Below are positions 19,301 through 26,649 of a stretch of DNA of 64,000 nucleotides, in pieces. Position 1 is the stretch's first letter. Every line of letters begins with the position of its first letter. The position numbers were made by a program, and so were the translations under genes. Location: NCBI RefSeq assembly GCF_019160155.1, contig NZ_JAFNIH010000035.1, positions 1 through 64,000 of the forward strand. The letters run 5' to 3'. The notes under the pieces are model-generated. The model was not told the origin of the DNA, did no database searches, and saw nothing but the letters and a program-made list of their open reading frames with translations. This DNA comes from Pinisolibacter aquiterrae (GTDB lineage Bacteria; Pseudomonadota; Alphaproteobacteria; Rhizobiales; Ancalomicrobiaceae).

Positions 19301-19957
19301 GATCCGGTCGCCGGCACGCTCGACGGGCTGATGACGATCGAACCCGTCGGCGAGGGCGATCTGCGCCGGACGACGGCGGTGTCGCATGCGACGCCGTCGC
19401 TCGATCTGGCGCTGTCGGGGACCTGGGAGACGCCGCATCTCGCCTTCGATACGACCAGCCTCACGGCGTTCCTGTCGCTCTATCGGCTGGAACGGGAGAT
19501 CGAGGCGGCGGAGGCCCTGCGGCAGGACCGGGTCGAACGTCTGCGCTTCTCCACCATCCTCAAGCGGATCGAGGAGAAGCGGCGCGCGCGCGAGGCGGAA
19601 GCGGCGGCGAAGGCCGCCGAAGCGGCCCGGGCGGCGGAAGCGGCGAGGGCAGCGGAAGCGGCGGCGAAGGCGGCGGAAGCGGCGCGGACACAGGCGCCGC
19701 CCTCTCCGACGGTCGCGCCGCTCGGGGCGATCCGGCCGACGGCCCCGGCTCCGGCGCCCACCGCGCCGGGCGCCGTTCAGGCGCGGCCGTCGCCTTCGAC
19801 ACCGGCTCCCTCCGGCGCGCCCGCCGCGCCGGGAGCGGCGGCGCCGTCGCTGGCGCCGATGCGGATCACGCCCGTGGCTCCCACCGAGGCGTCGAGCCCG
19901 CCACCGGGGATCCCGGCGGGCGGGGGCGAGCGCCCCGGGGCGCCGACGATCCCGTGA
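16319..19957 (+). CDS. AsmA family inner-membrane protein (TamB/YhdP-like), giant
   Basis: A 1212-residue protein with one N-terminal TM (YIGVGVAIILALVTALVGPLF) and an AsmA N-terminal region (VRFGDVVVGDL, FDLDLDVAGLLRGE). It continues as a long repetitive beta-rich body typical of bridge-like lipid transport proteins and ends in an AsmA_2-like segment around residues 900-1060. After residue ~1070 come a highly charged Ala/Lys/Glu helix built from AAKAAEAARAAEA units and a Pro/Ala-rich tail. The start is TTG at 16319, with GGAGGG about six bases upstream; no better ATG exists nearby. A role in outer-membrane lipid homeostasis is inferred from the family. Confidence 0.87.
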   Translation: MNSLYIGVGVAIILALVTALVGPLFVDWGTHRAVFEAEASRIVGLPVRVLGDVDARLLPSPRVRFGDVVVGDLARPVARVGRFDLDLDVAGLLRGETRVSDLVLDRPAVDLTIETDGRIVGLPEHGADLTDVHIEAIRFVDGRARLTDLRSGTEWTATRLEGSGSVESLGGSWRLDVAGQSQGRALSLRLAARGSGEARQLRTVLSLPDLGVTVSGDLTAGDPATKPGVAGPITVEKRDDTALPITATAAMALDPDGVRLTDLAVVIGDAVEGARFEGRATARFAAATTLDVDLSAKRLDLDGTAPAPGGAGARLAGLGEGVRGGVGRLALPRATRVSLSLGSVAVAGGLVSDVALEARARPGGWTLDRLAARLPGETRLDLAGRIGLAEGATLDGRGSIAIGAPETLAAWWSGEPAGEAAIGALTLDGGFSLSRDGFFGPDLAVTLAGARARGRVEKRADGALRLGLSADRLDGARLARLGRRLGVSSAIGRGLDLDLDMRVVDLGAARAEGARLALRLTGDTVAIDRLSVADLAGARIEGSGRIASAWSAPSGSLDLAVASERPAAAAKALAGLISAEAAAAAEAIGAAAGPLDLKLTLAGGGEALRLGIDGRAAGGTLAVGGTWTGRLDDLAHGRIEAEANLAGAKLTPAAARLLDAKPGEASVLSGTIRGRASDGIAFALRAGLGGRRAEVAGTLSRPDEGPAKAAFEAKLAAPDVGFLAGLAGRPGLAFERRLPVDLKVTAAGWGDDWRVADLSGTIAETRLTASGALALAGPRPKATGRLGLDRADLAVLAGTALSIGIDFDLATTIDRLDDDEIPVATAVAGRAIGEPGAARLIDLSARVGAAAIGGEIRARRPEATRTLVSGRLEAKGVPLAIAPEAGRPGLQGRLSGDVVFEADGTDRAATMASLAGSGHVRFDDGRLDGVAVDALRAPAGEAEAPAERVVRAMAGRTTALPAIDVPVLVDKGVIQIPRFQAALDGGRLSGRATIDPVAGTLDGLMTIEPVGEGDLRRTTAVSHATPSLDLALSGTWETPHLAFDTTSLTAFLSLYRLEREIEAAEALRQDRVERLRFSTILKRIEEKRRAREAEAAAKAAEAARAAEAARAAEAAAKAAEAARTQAPPSPTVAPLGAIRPTAPAPAPTAPGAVQARPSPSTPAPSGAPAAPGAAAPSLAPMRITPVAPTEASSPPPGIPAGGGERPGAPTIP

Positions 19958-19960
19958 GGA

Positions 19961-20179
19961 TCAGCCGGCGCGCGTCTTTCGGGAGAGATGGGCGAGAACC
20001 GCGACGCGGATGGCGGATGCGAGATTGCGGTCGGGGGTGCGGGCGCCGTCGATTTCGGCGACCAGGGCCGCGAGGGGCAGGGACCGTTCCGTGGCGAGCG
20101 CTTCGAGCGCCGCCCAGAACTCCGGCTCGAGGGCGACCGAGGTGCGGTGGCCGGCAATGGTCATGGAACGCTTGTCCAT
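19961..20179 (-). CDS. Ribbon-helix-helix domain protein
   Basis: A 72-residue protein beginning MDKRSMTIAGHRTSVALE, a beta-strand plus helix pattern of the RHH_4 family (annotated elsewhere as ribbon-helix-helix protein). The ATG at 20179 has a GAGGAGG ribosome-binding site; an in-frame GTG at 20200 is less likely. It follows DUF4169 and sspB in the same leftward unit. A DNA-binding regulatory role is expected from the fold, but its targets are unknown. Confidence 0.8.
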   Translation of the reverse strand: MDKRSMTIAGHRTSVALEPEFWAALEALATERSLPLAALVAEIDGARTPDRNLASAIRVAVLAHLSRKTRAG

Positions 20180-20196
20180 GGTGGCCTCCTCGGACT

Positions 20197-20409
20197 TCAC
20201 CCGTGCGGCGTATCGGTCTCCTCCGACGGAGGGATCTCGTCGCGACGGTGGGCTTCGAGGCGGCGGCGATCGAGGGTGCTCGTCAGCTCGACAGTGTCGC
20301 GCTCGGCCCGGGTTCGGCCGAATTTCACGCGATTTTCTTCCGCGCGTCGGCGATCCTCCGCCCGTGCGCGGGTCTTGCGAGCCTTGGAGAGCGACAGGAT
20401 CTCGGTCAT
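20197..20409 (-). CDS. DUF4169 family small protein
   Basis: A 70-residue, very basic and helical protein with the DUF4169 pattern (LSKARKTRARAEDRRRAEEN, then RVKFGRTRAERD). It sits 24 bp downstream of sspB and just before the ribbon-helix-helix gene, an arrangement recurrent in this order of bacteria. Function is unknown; the charge suggests RNA or ribosome contact, but this is only a guess. Confidence 0.82.
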   Translation of the reverse strand: MTEILSLSKARKTRARAEDRRRAEENRVKFGRTRAERDTVELTSTLDRRRLEAHRRDEIPPSEETDTPHG

Positions 20410-20433
20410 GGCCGCCTCACGGTACCCAGGAGA

Positions 20434-20997
20434 TCACTTCTTCCGGAACTTGTCGAGCGAGACGACCGTCGCACCCGTGTCGGGGGCGGGGGGCTCCTCG
20501 GCCGGTTCGGCGGGGCTCGCGTCCGGTTCGGCGGCGGCTTCGGTCGCGACGTCCGGGGTGGGCTGGATCGGAATGATCGAGGGTTCGGTCGGCACCAGGC
20601 GGGGGCCGTCGGAGACGGCCTCGGCGGCTTCGGTGCCCTCGGTGATCACCTCGAACTGCAGGCCGAATTCGACGGAGGGGTCGACGAAGCCCTTCACCGC
20701 GTTGAACGGCACGTGCATGCGCTCGGGGATGCCGGAGAAGGAGAGATTCACCTCGAAATATTGATCGGTGACCTCGAGGTCCCAGTACTGGTGCTGGAGC
20801 ACCACGGTCATCTCGGTCGGGTAGCGCTGGCGCAGGCGGCCGGACAGGCGCACGCCGGGATGGCGCGTGTCGAAGGACACGTAGAAATGGTGTTCGCCGG
20901 GCAGGCCGGTCTTGGCGATCTCGCCCATGACCTTGCGGACGACGCCTCGAAGCGCCTCCTGCACCAGCACGTCGTAACGGATGAGATCCTGCGTCAT
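20434..20997 (-). CDS. sspB: ClpXP adaptor SspB (stringent starvation protein B family)
   Basis: The 187-residue protein has the alphaproteobacterial SspB core (IRYDVLVQEALRGVVRKVM; HHFYVSFDTRHPGV; RLRQRYPTEMTVVLQHQYWDL) in residues 1-125. An acidic Pro/Ala linker follows, then a short C-terminal tail, TVVSLDKFRKK, which is the expected ClpX-docking peptide. SspB delivers ssrA-tagged proteins to ClpXP. The gene encoding the tag itself lies about 120 bp upstream on the same strand. Confidence 0.93.
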   Translation of the reverse strand: MTQDLIRYDVLVQEALRGVVRKVMGEIAKTGLPGEHHFYVSFDTRHPGVRLSGRLRQRYPTEMTVVLQHQYWDLEVTDQYFEVNLSFSGIPERMHVPFNAVKGFVDPSVEFGLQFEVITEGTEAAEAVSDGPRLVPTEPSIIPIQPTPDVATEAAAEPDASPAEPAEEPPAPDTGATVVSLDKFRKK

Positions 20998-21114
20998 GGT
21001 CGTTCGCTCACGGGTCGCACGGAAGAGTCGCTCCCTTCTGTTTAGCCCAAGCGAAGGCCGATGACCACGAAGGCGTGTCGGACACGGGCGGAAAGGGAGG
21101 AAGTGAGGGCTTCT

Positions 21115-21445
21115 GTTGCCAGGTGCCCTCGAACCCCGCCTAGACGCTGCTACACGTCAGGACTTTTTGACCGGAGTCAGAAACCGCTCACGCGGCCACT
21201 GCAACCGGAGCATAGTTGTCGTTGGCAACTATAATTTTGACCCGATGACGGCGGTATCATGCCGGGCGAAAGACCAGTCTTTAGACCCTCGTCGATCCTG
21301 GTTCGCCCCCGCCGGAGCCCATCGGCGATGTGCCGGTGGGCTCGGGTGGAGGCGCCGGGTACTGCCCCCGGGTCCGATAGGCTTATTACACAGTTCGTTT
21401 ATCGCCATATCCGTCTTGCGACGGCAGAGCCAATATAGGGGGCCG
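21115..21445 (-). ncRNA. ssrA: Transfer-messenger RNA, circularly permuted two-piece form
   Basis: The RNA rescues stalled ribosomes and tags nascent proteins. Read leftward, the acceptor piece comes first (about 21440-21345). It ends in CGCCTCC at 21354-21348, then discriminator A, with a T-arm-like GGACCCGGGGGCAGTACCC. After a ~34-base intervening segment the coding piece begins at 21310 with GGGGGCGAACCAGGATCGAC, whose GGGGGCG pairs with CGCCTCC of the acceptor piece. The tag reading frame at 21225-21187 encodes ANDNYAPVAVAA and stops with TGA. The 3' terminal CCA is not encoded. The outer ends are approximate. Confidence 0.93.
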
Positions 21446-21469
21446 GGGCCGCGACGAAAAGGCCCCGGC
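21442..21469. repeat. Nine-base-pair GC-rich hairpin upstream of ssrA
   Basis: GCCGGGGCC (21442-21450) and GGCCCCGGC (21461-21469) form a perfect stem with a ten-base loop. It lies just upstream of the tmRNA acceptor piece; TATATT at 21437-21432 on the minus strand is a candidate -10 box right after it. No T-run follows on either strand, so it is not a standard terminator. It may be part of the 5' leader removed during tmRNA maturation. Confidence 0.5.
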
Positions 21470-21502
21470 GAAAAATCGCCCACAGCGGATGCGCCGCTCC
21501 GG

Positions 21503-21796
21503 TCAATCGATCACCCAGCGATCGCGCAGGATCCGGGCGCGCGCCGCGCGCGCCAGACGGCGGGTCTCGGCGAGCGGATCGGCGACGGCCGCGCGCGGGT
21601 CGAGATCTCCCGGCACCAGGCCGATGTCGGCGAGGCGGTCGGCGTCGAGGCGCTCGAGATGAGCGAGGGCACGGGCGGCGGCGTTGCGCCGCCGGATCAG
21701 GGCCGGGAGTTCGCGCAGGGCGGCGATCGCCCGGGCGGCGAGGGAGGGCGCGAAATCGTCGCGTCCACGGGCGAGGGTCAGAGCGGCTTCACGCAT
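21503..21796 (-). CDS. DUF1127 domain-containing small protein
   Basis: A 97-residue Arg/Ala-rich protein whose middle (ALIRRRNAARALAHLERLDA-like, then DRLADIGL) is the DUF1127 motif. Small DUF1127 proteins in Agrobacterium have been tied to phosphate and RNA-linked stress phenotypes; this longer one is unstudied. ATG at 21796 is chosen because the motif lies well inside and the upstream extension looks noncoding. It is divergent from a LysR regulator, which commonly controls the neighbouring gene. Confidence 0.75.
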   Translation of the reverse strand: MREAALTLARGRDDFAPSLAARAIAALRELPALIRRRNAAARALAHLERLDADRLADIGLVPGDLDPRAAVADPLAETRRLARAARARILRDRWVID

Positions 21797-21975
21797 GGCG
21801 ATGGTCTCCCGTTGCCGGAAACCGGCTCTCGCGCGGCCTTCCGGGTGATCACGTCTTCGTCGGTGGGGGCGAGAAACGCATCTCGCGAGGATCACTCTGT
21901 GGGAGATGGATTGATCAGACAATCGAAAAGATCTAACGTCACGCATCAGGTTTTCTGAATTGTCCGGAGGGCGCG

Positions 21976-22911
21976 ATGACCGACGTGGGCAGTGAGCAGG
22001 GGGCGAGCTTCACCGGGGCGGCCTCGCTCGAGATCGATCTCCTCAAGACCTTCGCGGCGATCGCGCGCACGGGCTCGTTCAGCCGTGCCGCGCAGGCGGT
22101 GTTCCGCACGCCCTCGGCGGTCTCCATGCAGATGAAGCGGCTCGAGGAGATCGTCGGCCGCCCGCTCTTCGCCAAGGACGGGCGCACGGTGGTCTTCACC
22201 GAGGCCGGCGACGATCTCCTCGGCTACGCCCGGCGGATCCTCAGGCTCAACGAGGAGGCGTTGGCGCGCTTTCGCTGCGCCGACACCGCCGGCATGGTGC
22301 GGCTCGGCACGCCCGACGACTATGCCACCAAGTTCCTGCCGAAGATCCTGGCGCGGTTCGCGGCGAGCCATCCGCTGGTGCAGGTCGACGTGGTGTGCCG
22401 GCCGTCGACCGAATTGGCGCAGCGGCTCGACGAGGATCAGATCGACATCGCTCTGATCAGCTCCGGTCTCGGTTGCACCCTGCCGACGAGCGGCACCATC
22501 GTCCATCGCGAGAAGCTCGTCTGGGCGGGGGTGCGCTACGGCGAGGCGCACGAGCGCCGGCCGCTGCCGCTCGCCGTCTCCGGCACGACCTGCTCGTGGC
22601 GGACGCGGGCGATGGACGTGCTCGACCGGCTCGGGGTCGCCTACCGGGTCGCCTATTCGAGCCAGCACTACGTCGGGCAGATGGCGGCGGTGCTCGCCGA
22701 CCTCGCGGTGGCGCCGTTGCCGTCGAGCGTCATCGACGGCGAGTTGGTGCCGATCGACGAGCGGGTCCTGCCGCCGATCGGTCACTATGAGATCCAGATG
22801 ATCCGTTCGGCGCGCGCGGCCGGGGCGGCGGTCGACGCGCTCGCCGGCCACATCGTCTCCTCCTTCGAGATCGAAGAGGGGATGTTGCCGGAACGCGAGG
22901 CGGCGGAGTGA
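21976..22911 (+). CDS. LysR family transcriptional regulator
   Basis: The 311-residue regulator has a winged helix-turn-helix at residues ~20-80 (LLKTFAAIARTGSFSRAAQA, SAVSMQMKRLEEIVGRPLF) and a periplasmic-binding-like effector domain from ~110. It is divergently transcribed from the DUF1127 gene across 179 bp, the standard layout for autoregulation and control of the neighbour. The effector is not predictable. Confidence 0.92.
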   Translation: MTDVGSEQGASFTGAASLEIDLLKTFAAIARTGSFSRAAQAVFRTPSAVSMQMKRLEEIVGRPLFAKDGRTVVFTEAGDDLLGYARRILRLNEEALARFRCADTAGMVRLGTPDDYATKFLPKILARFAASHPLVQVDVVCRPSTELAQRLDEDQIDIALISSGLGCTLPTSGTIVHREKLVWAGVRYGEAHERRPLPLAVSGTTCSWRTRAMDVLDRLGVAYRVAYSSQHYVGQMAAVLADLAVAPLPSSVIDGELVPIDERVLPPIGHYEIQMIRSARAAGAAVDALAGHIVSSFEIEEGMLPEREAAE

Positions 22912-22921
22912 GCCGGGCGGC

Positions 22922-23338
22922 TCAGCCGACGATCTCGATCAGGGCGCCCTCGGGCGAGCGGATCACCGCCTCGTAATAGCCGTCGCCGGTGGTGCGCGGC
23001 GGCGAGACCAGCGCGCCCTCGGCGGCCAGTGTCGCGGCGAGCGTGTCGACCGCCTCGCGCGAGCCGAGATCGATCGCCACATGGGTCCAGCCGATCCGCT
23101 CGGCCGGGTCGGCGCGATCGCCGTCGAGCCAGGGTCCGGTCATCAACTCGAGCGCCGGGCCCTCGGCGAGGCGGACGAAGCGCGAGCGGAAGCCCGGGCG
23201 ATTGCGGCTGACGTATTCCTCGCCGACGGCGGCGGCGAAATGGCGGGCCCAGAAGGCGACGGAGGCGTCGAGGTCGGGGGTCCACAGGGCGACGTGCGCG
23301 ATGCGGGCGGGGGCGAGCCGGGGGGACGCGGGACGCAT
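22922..23338 (-). CDS. VOC family protein (glyoxalase/bleomycin-resistance fold)
   Basis: A 138-residue protein with paired beta-alpha-beta-beta-beta modules: IAHVALWTPDLDASVAFWARHF at the start and GWTHVAIDLGSREAVDTLAA in the second half, ending with a metal-ligand-like SPEGALIEIVG. VOC proteins include glyoxalase I, dioxygenases and resistance proteins. Candidate metal ligands are His near 17, Glu near 65, His near 85 and Glu near 134. Start ATG 23338 is preferred to upstream options at 23350-23374. Confidence 0.85.
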   Translation of the reverse strand: MRPASPRLAPARIAHVALWTPDLDASVAFWARHFAAAVGEEYVSRNRPGFRSRFVRLAEGPALELMTGPWLDGDRADPAERIGWTHVAIDLGSREAVDTLAATLAAEGALVSPPRTTGDGYYEAVIRSPEGALIEIVG

Positions 23339-23499
23339 GAGGGCCTCCATCGGGTGTGAAAAGTCGGGGACCACGGCGAGGTCCTCGGTTGAACGGTCAT
23401 CGCGGCGCGAGTAGGGCAGGGGAAGCGTTGCGCGACGGGCGGGGCGGTCCCATGCTCGCGCTTCGCCGAGGGGCGAGTCGAGAGCGGAGAGGGAAATCG

Positions 23500-24294
23500 A
23501 TGCGAGCCTATCTCGATCTGATGCGGCGGATCCGCGACGAGGGCGCCACCAAGACCGACCGCACCGGCACCGGCACGCGCTCCGTCTTCGGCCATCAGAT
23601 GCGTTTCGATCTCGCCGACGGCTTCCCGGTGCTCACCACCAAGAAGCTGCATCTGAAGTCGATCATCCACGAACTGCTGTGGTTCCTGGCCGGCGACACC
23701 AACATCAAATATCTGAAGGACAACGGCGTTTCGATCTGGGACGAGTGGGCCGACGAAAACGGCGATCTCGGGCCGGTCTACGGCCACCAGTGGCGCTCGT
23801 GGCCGAAGCCCGACGGCGGCACGATCGATCAGATCGCCTGGGTCCAGAACGAGATCCGCCGCAATCCCGACAGCCGCCGCCTGATCGTCTCGGCATGGAA
23901 CCCGGCCGACATTCCGCGCATGAAGCTGCCGCCGTGCCATCTCCTGTTCCAGTTCTACGTCGCCGACGGCCGGCTCTCCTGCCAGCTCTATCAGCGCTCG
24001 GCCGACGTCTTCCTGGGCGTGCCCTTCAACATCGCCTCCTACGCGCTGCTGACGATGATGATGGCGCAGGCGACGGGCCTGAAGGCCGGCGACTTCGTCC
24101 ATTCCTTCGGCGACGCCCATCTCTATCTGAACCATCTCGATCAGGTGGAGACGCAGCTCACGCGCGAGACACGGCCGCTGCCGACGATGGCGATCGATCC
24201 GGGGATCTCCGACATCTTCGACTTCCGCTTCGAGCATTTCCGGCTCGAGGGTTACGATCCCCATCCCCACATCAAAGCGCCGGTGGCGGTATGA
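23500..24294 (+). CDS. thyA: Thymidylate synthase
   Basis: A full-length 264-residue ThyA making dTMP from dUMP with methylene-tetrahydrofolate. The folate/dUMP motifs are intact: [30 protein letters not shown] with the catalytic Cys in [24 protein letters not shown] and GDAHLYLNH. The ATG at 23500 follows GGAGAGGG. It overlaps the next gene by four bases and forms a thyA–GNAT–dfrA operon that couples folate use and regeneration. Confidence 0.97.
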   Translation: MRAYLDLMRRIRDEGATKTDRTGTGTRSVFGHQMRFDLADGFPVLTTKKLHLKSIIHELLWFLAGDTNIKYLKDNGVSIWDEWADENGDLGPVYGHQWRSWPKPDGGTIDQIAWVQNEIRRNPDSRRLIVSAWNPADIPRMKLPPCHLLFQFYVADGRLSCQLYQRSADVFLGVPFNIASYALLTMMMAQATGLKAGDFVHSFGDAHLYLNHLDQVETQLTRETRPLPTMAIDPGISDIFDFRFEHFRLEGYDPHPHIKAPVAV

Positions 24295-24794
24295 GCGGGG
24301 ATCGTATGAGTGGGGGCGTGATCCGGCCGGCGCGGCCCGGCGAGGCGGGGGTGGTGCTCTCCTTCATTCGGGCGCTCGCGGTCTACGAGAAGCTCGAGCA
24401 CGAGGTGACCGCGACCGAGGCGATGATCGACGCGGCGCTGTTCGGCGAGCACCCACGCGCCTTCTGCGATCTGATCGAGGAGGCGGGGCGGCCGGTCGGC
24501 TTCGCCCTGTGGTTCTACAATTTCTCGACTTTCGAGGGGAAACACGGGATCTATCTGGAAGATCTCTTCGTTCTCCCGGAGGCGCGCGGGCGCGGGTACG
24601 GCAAGGCCTTGCTGGCGCATCTGGCGCGGCGTTGCGTCGCGGAGGGGCTCGGGCGGCTGCAATGGTGGGTGCTCGACTGGAACACGCCCTCGATCGACTT
24701 CTATCGCGGGCTCGGGGCGCGGCCGATGGACGAATGGACGGTGATGCGCGTCGACGGCGACGCGCTCGTCCGGTTGGCGGAGGCGGGCACATGA
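24291..24794 (+). CDS. GNAT family N-acetyltransferase (diamine acetyltransferase-like)
   Basis: A 167-residue acetyltransferase with the GNAT core: [50 protein letters not shown], the acetyl-CoA loop [16 protein letters not shown], and [13 protein letters not shown]. The FSTFEGK/YLEDLFV signature resembles spermidine/diamine acetyltransferases. It lies between thyA and dfrA with ATGA overlaps on both sides, so its translation is coupled to theirs. An alternative start is ATG at 24306. Confidence 0.9.
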   Translation: MSGDRMSGGVIRPARPGEAGVVLSFIRALAVYEKLEHEVTATEAMIDAALFGEHPRAFCDLIEEAGRPVGFALWFYNFSTFEGKHGIYLEDLFVLPEARGRGYGKALLAHLARRCVAEGLGRLQWWVLDWNTPSIDFYRGLGARPMDEWTVMRVDGDALVRLAEAGT

Positions 24795-25318
24795 GCGGGG
24801 TCGAACTCTTCTGTGTCGTGGCGGCGGCCCGCAATCGGGTGATCGGCCGTGGCGGGACGCTGCCCTGGCACATCCCCTCCGACCTGAAGCACTTCAAGGC
24901 GGCGACGCTCGGGCGGCCGATGATCATGGGGCGGCGGACCTGGGCCTCGATCGGCCGGGCGCTGCCGGGCCGGACCACGCTGGTCGTCAGTCGCGAGCCG
25001 GGCTTTGCGGCCGAGGGCACGGAGGTCGTCGCCTCGCTCGAGGCGGCGATCGCGCGGGGCCGGGCGATCGCGGCGCGGGACGGGGTCGACGGGGTCGCGA
25101 TCGTCGGCGGCGGCGAGATCTACGCCCAGGCGCTGCCGCTCTGCGATCGGGTCGAGCTGACCGAGGTGCGGCTCGATCCGCCGGTCGAGGGGGCGGTGCT
25201 CTTTCCCGCGCTCGACGCGGGCACCTGGGTCGAGACCGCGCGGGTCGCGGGGACGCGCACGGAGCGCGACGACGCCGACTTCGACTTCGTCACGCTGCGG
25301 CGGCGTGGCGCGGCCTGA
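24791..25318 (+). CDS. folA: Dihydrofolate reductase
   Basis: A 175-residue DHFR with the expected VVAAARNRVIGRGGTLPWHI, the SDLKHFK active-site region with catalytic acid, PMIMGRRTWASIGRALPGR, and the NADPH-binding IVGGGEIYAQALP. It regenerates tetrahydrofolate oxidised by thymidylate synthase, two genes upstream. The start codon overlaps the preceding stop (ATGA). Confidence 0.96.
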   Translation: MSGVELFCVVAAARNRVIGRGGTLPWHIPSDLKHFKAATLGRPMIMGRRTWASIGRALPGRTTLVVSREPGFAAEGTEVVASLEAAIARGRAIAARDGVDGVAIVGGGEIYAQALPLCDRVELTEVRLDPPVEGAVLFPALDAGTWVETARVAGTRTERDDADFDFVTLRRRGAA

Positions 25319-25363
25319 AGTCGCGATCGCGATTCGATTTCGGCTTTCTTTCCAGCGGTCGCG

Positions 25364-25392
25364 TTGAAACGCCCGGTCGCGATACCTATAAA
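25364..25392 (+). promoter_or_regulatory. Promoter of the hflKC operon
   Basis: TTGAAA at 25364-25369 and TATAAA at 25387-25392 are separated by exactly 17 bases. This fits a sigma-70-type promoter and also resembles alphaproteobacterial RpoH promoters (CTTGAAA-type -35, CCTAT-type -10). It lies 82 bp before the hflK start in an otherwise noncoding gap. Confidence 0.6.
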
Positions 25393-25473
25393 ACGGGGAG
25401 TGCTACGGCGCGACACGTCTCGGGCCCACGGTTCCTCGTGCCGTGGAACCCGTCATCCGACAAAGGAAAAGAC

Positions 25474-26649
25474 ATGCCTTGGAGCAACCAGAACGGCGGC
25501 GGCGGAAGCGGCGGCGGATGGAAGGGCGGCGGCGGCGGCCCATGGGGTCAACCGCCGCGCGGACCTTCCGGTGGCGGCGGCAATCAGCCCCCCGATCTCG
25601 AGGAACTCCTGCGACGGAGCCAGGAACAGCTGCGCAGCTGGCTGCCGGGCAGCGGCGGCGGCTCGGGCGGTGGCGGTCTCGGCGGGATCGGCCTCAAGGG
25701 CCTCGGCCTCGGCGCGGTCGCGGCGCTCGCGCTGTGGCTGGCGACCGGGTTCTACCGGGTCGAGCCGGACGAGCTCGGCGTCGAGCTGGTGCTGGGCAAG
25801 GTGGTGTCGCAGACGACGCCGGGCCTCAACTACAATTTCCCGTACCCGATCGGGCAGGTCTACACGCCGAAGGTCCTGGCGGTGCGCGAGCTCTCCGTCG
25901 GCCAGCGCGACGGCGACGGCGTGCGCAGCCTGTCGCCGCGTGACGGCAGCGACGAGAGCCTGATGCTGACCGGCGACGAGAACATGATCGACGTCTCGTT
26001 CAAGGTGCAATGGGACGTCAAGGACGCGACCGCCTATCTCTTCAACATCCAGAACCCGGAGGCCACCGTGAAGGCGGTCGCCGAGAGTTCGATGCGCGAG
26101 GTGGTCGGCCGCAACACGCTCGACTATCTGCTCACCGAGAACCAGGTGGTGGTGCAGAACGAGGTGCGGCGGCTGATGCAGAAGGCGCTCGATTCCTACG
26201 GCGCCGGCATCGAGATCCGCCTCGTCAACATCAACGGCAACGGCGCCAACCCGCCGGTGCAGGTGATCGACTCCTTCCGCGACGTCCAGGCGGCGAGCAT
26301 CGACGCGGTGCGTCTGCAGAACGAGGCGCGCTCCTACGCCAACAAGATCGTGCCGGAAGCGCGCGGTCAGGCGGCGGCGATCACCGCCCAGGCGCAGGCC
26401 TATCGCCAGCGCACCGTGGAAGAGGCGCGCGGTCAGGCCGACCGCTTCTCGGCGGTGCTGACGGAATACAAGCTCGCTCCCGACGTGACGCGCGAACGGC
26501 TCTATCTCGAGACGATGGAGCGGGTGTTCGGCGGGATGGACAAGGTCATCGTCGATCAGGGCAAGGGCGAGGGATCGGTCCTGCCCTATCTGCCGCTCGA
26601 TCAGATCGGCCGTAAGGCCCAGCCGCGTACCGGCACCGGAGGTCAGTGA
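25474..26649 (+). CDS. hflK: FtsH protease modulator HflK
   Basis: A 391-residue SPFH/prohibitin-family membrane protein with a Gly/Trp/Asn-rich N-terminus (MPWSNQNGGGG), one TM near 75-95 (LGLGAVAALALWLATGFYRV) and the band-7 domain beginning at VEPDELGVELVLGKV. HflK and HflC form a cage around FtsH and regulate membrane-protein degradation. ATG at 25474 is preceded by AAAGGAAAA; an upstream GTG at 25438 is less likely. Its stop overlaps the hflC start (TGATG). Confidence 0.95.
   Translation: MPWSNQNGGGGSGGGWKGGGGGPWGQPPRGPSGGGGNQPPDLEELLRRSQEQLRSWLPGSGGGSGGGGLGGIGLKGLGLGAVAALALWLATGFYRVEPDELGVELVLGKVVSQTTPGLNYNFPYPIGQVYTPKVLAVRELSVGQRDGDGVRSLSPRDGSDESLMLTGDENMIDVSFKVQWDVKDATAYLFNIQNPEATVKAVAESSMREVVGRNTLDYLLTENQVVVQNEVRRLMQKALDSYGAGIEIRLVNINGNGANPPVQVIDSFRDVQAASIDAVRLQNEARSYANKIVPEARGQAAAITAQAQAYRQRTVEEARGQADRFSAVLTEYKLAPDVTRERLYLETMERVFGGMDKVIVDQGKGEGSVLPYLPLDQIGRKAQPRTGTGGQ

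Noticed and set aside
16780-21045. 1421-codon + strand frame overlapping the AsmA gene and the sspB region
   Set aside because: Arg/Gly-rich shadow of AsmA in another frame; it crosses several convincing genes on the minus strand.
21116-21958. 280-codon + strand frame across the ssrA gene
   Set aside because: It runs over the tmRNA structural gene and the DUF1127 gene and lacks any recognisable domain.
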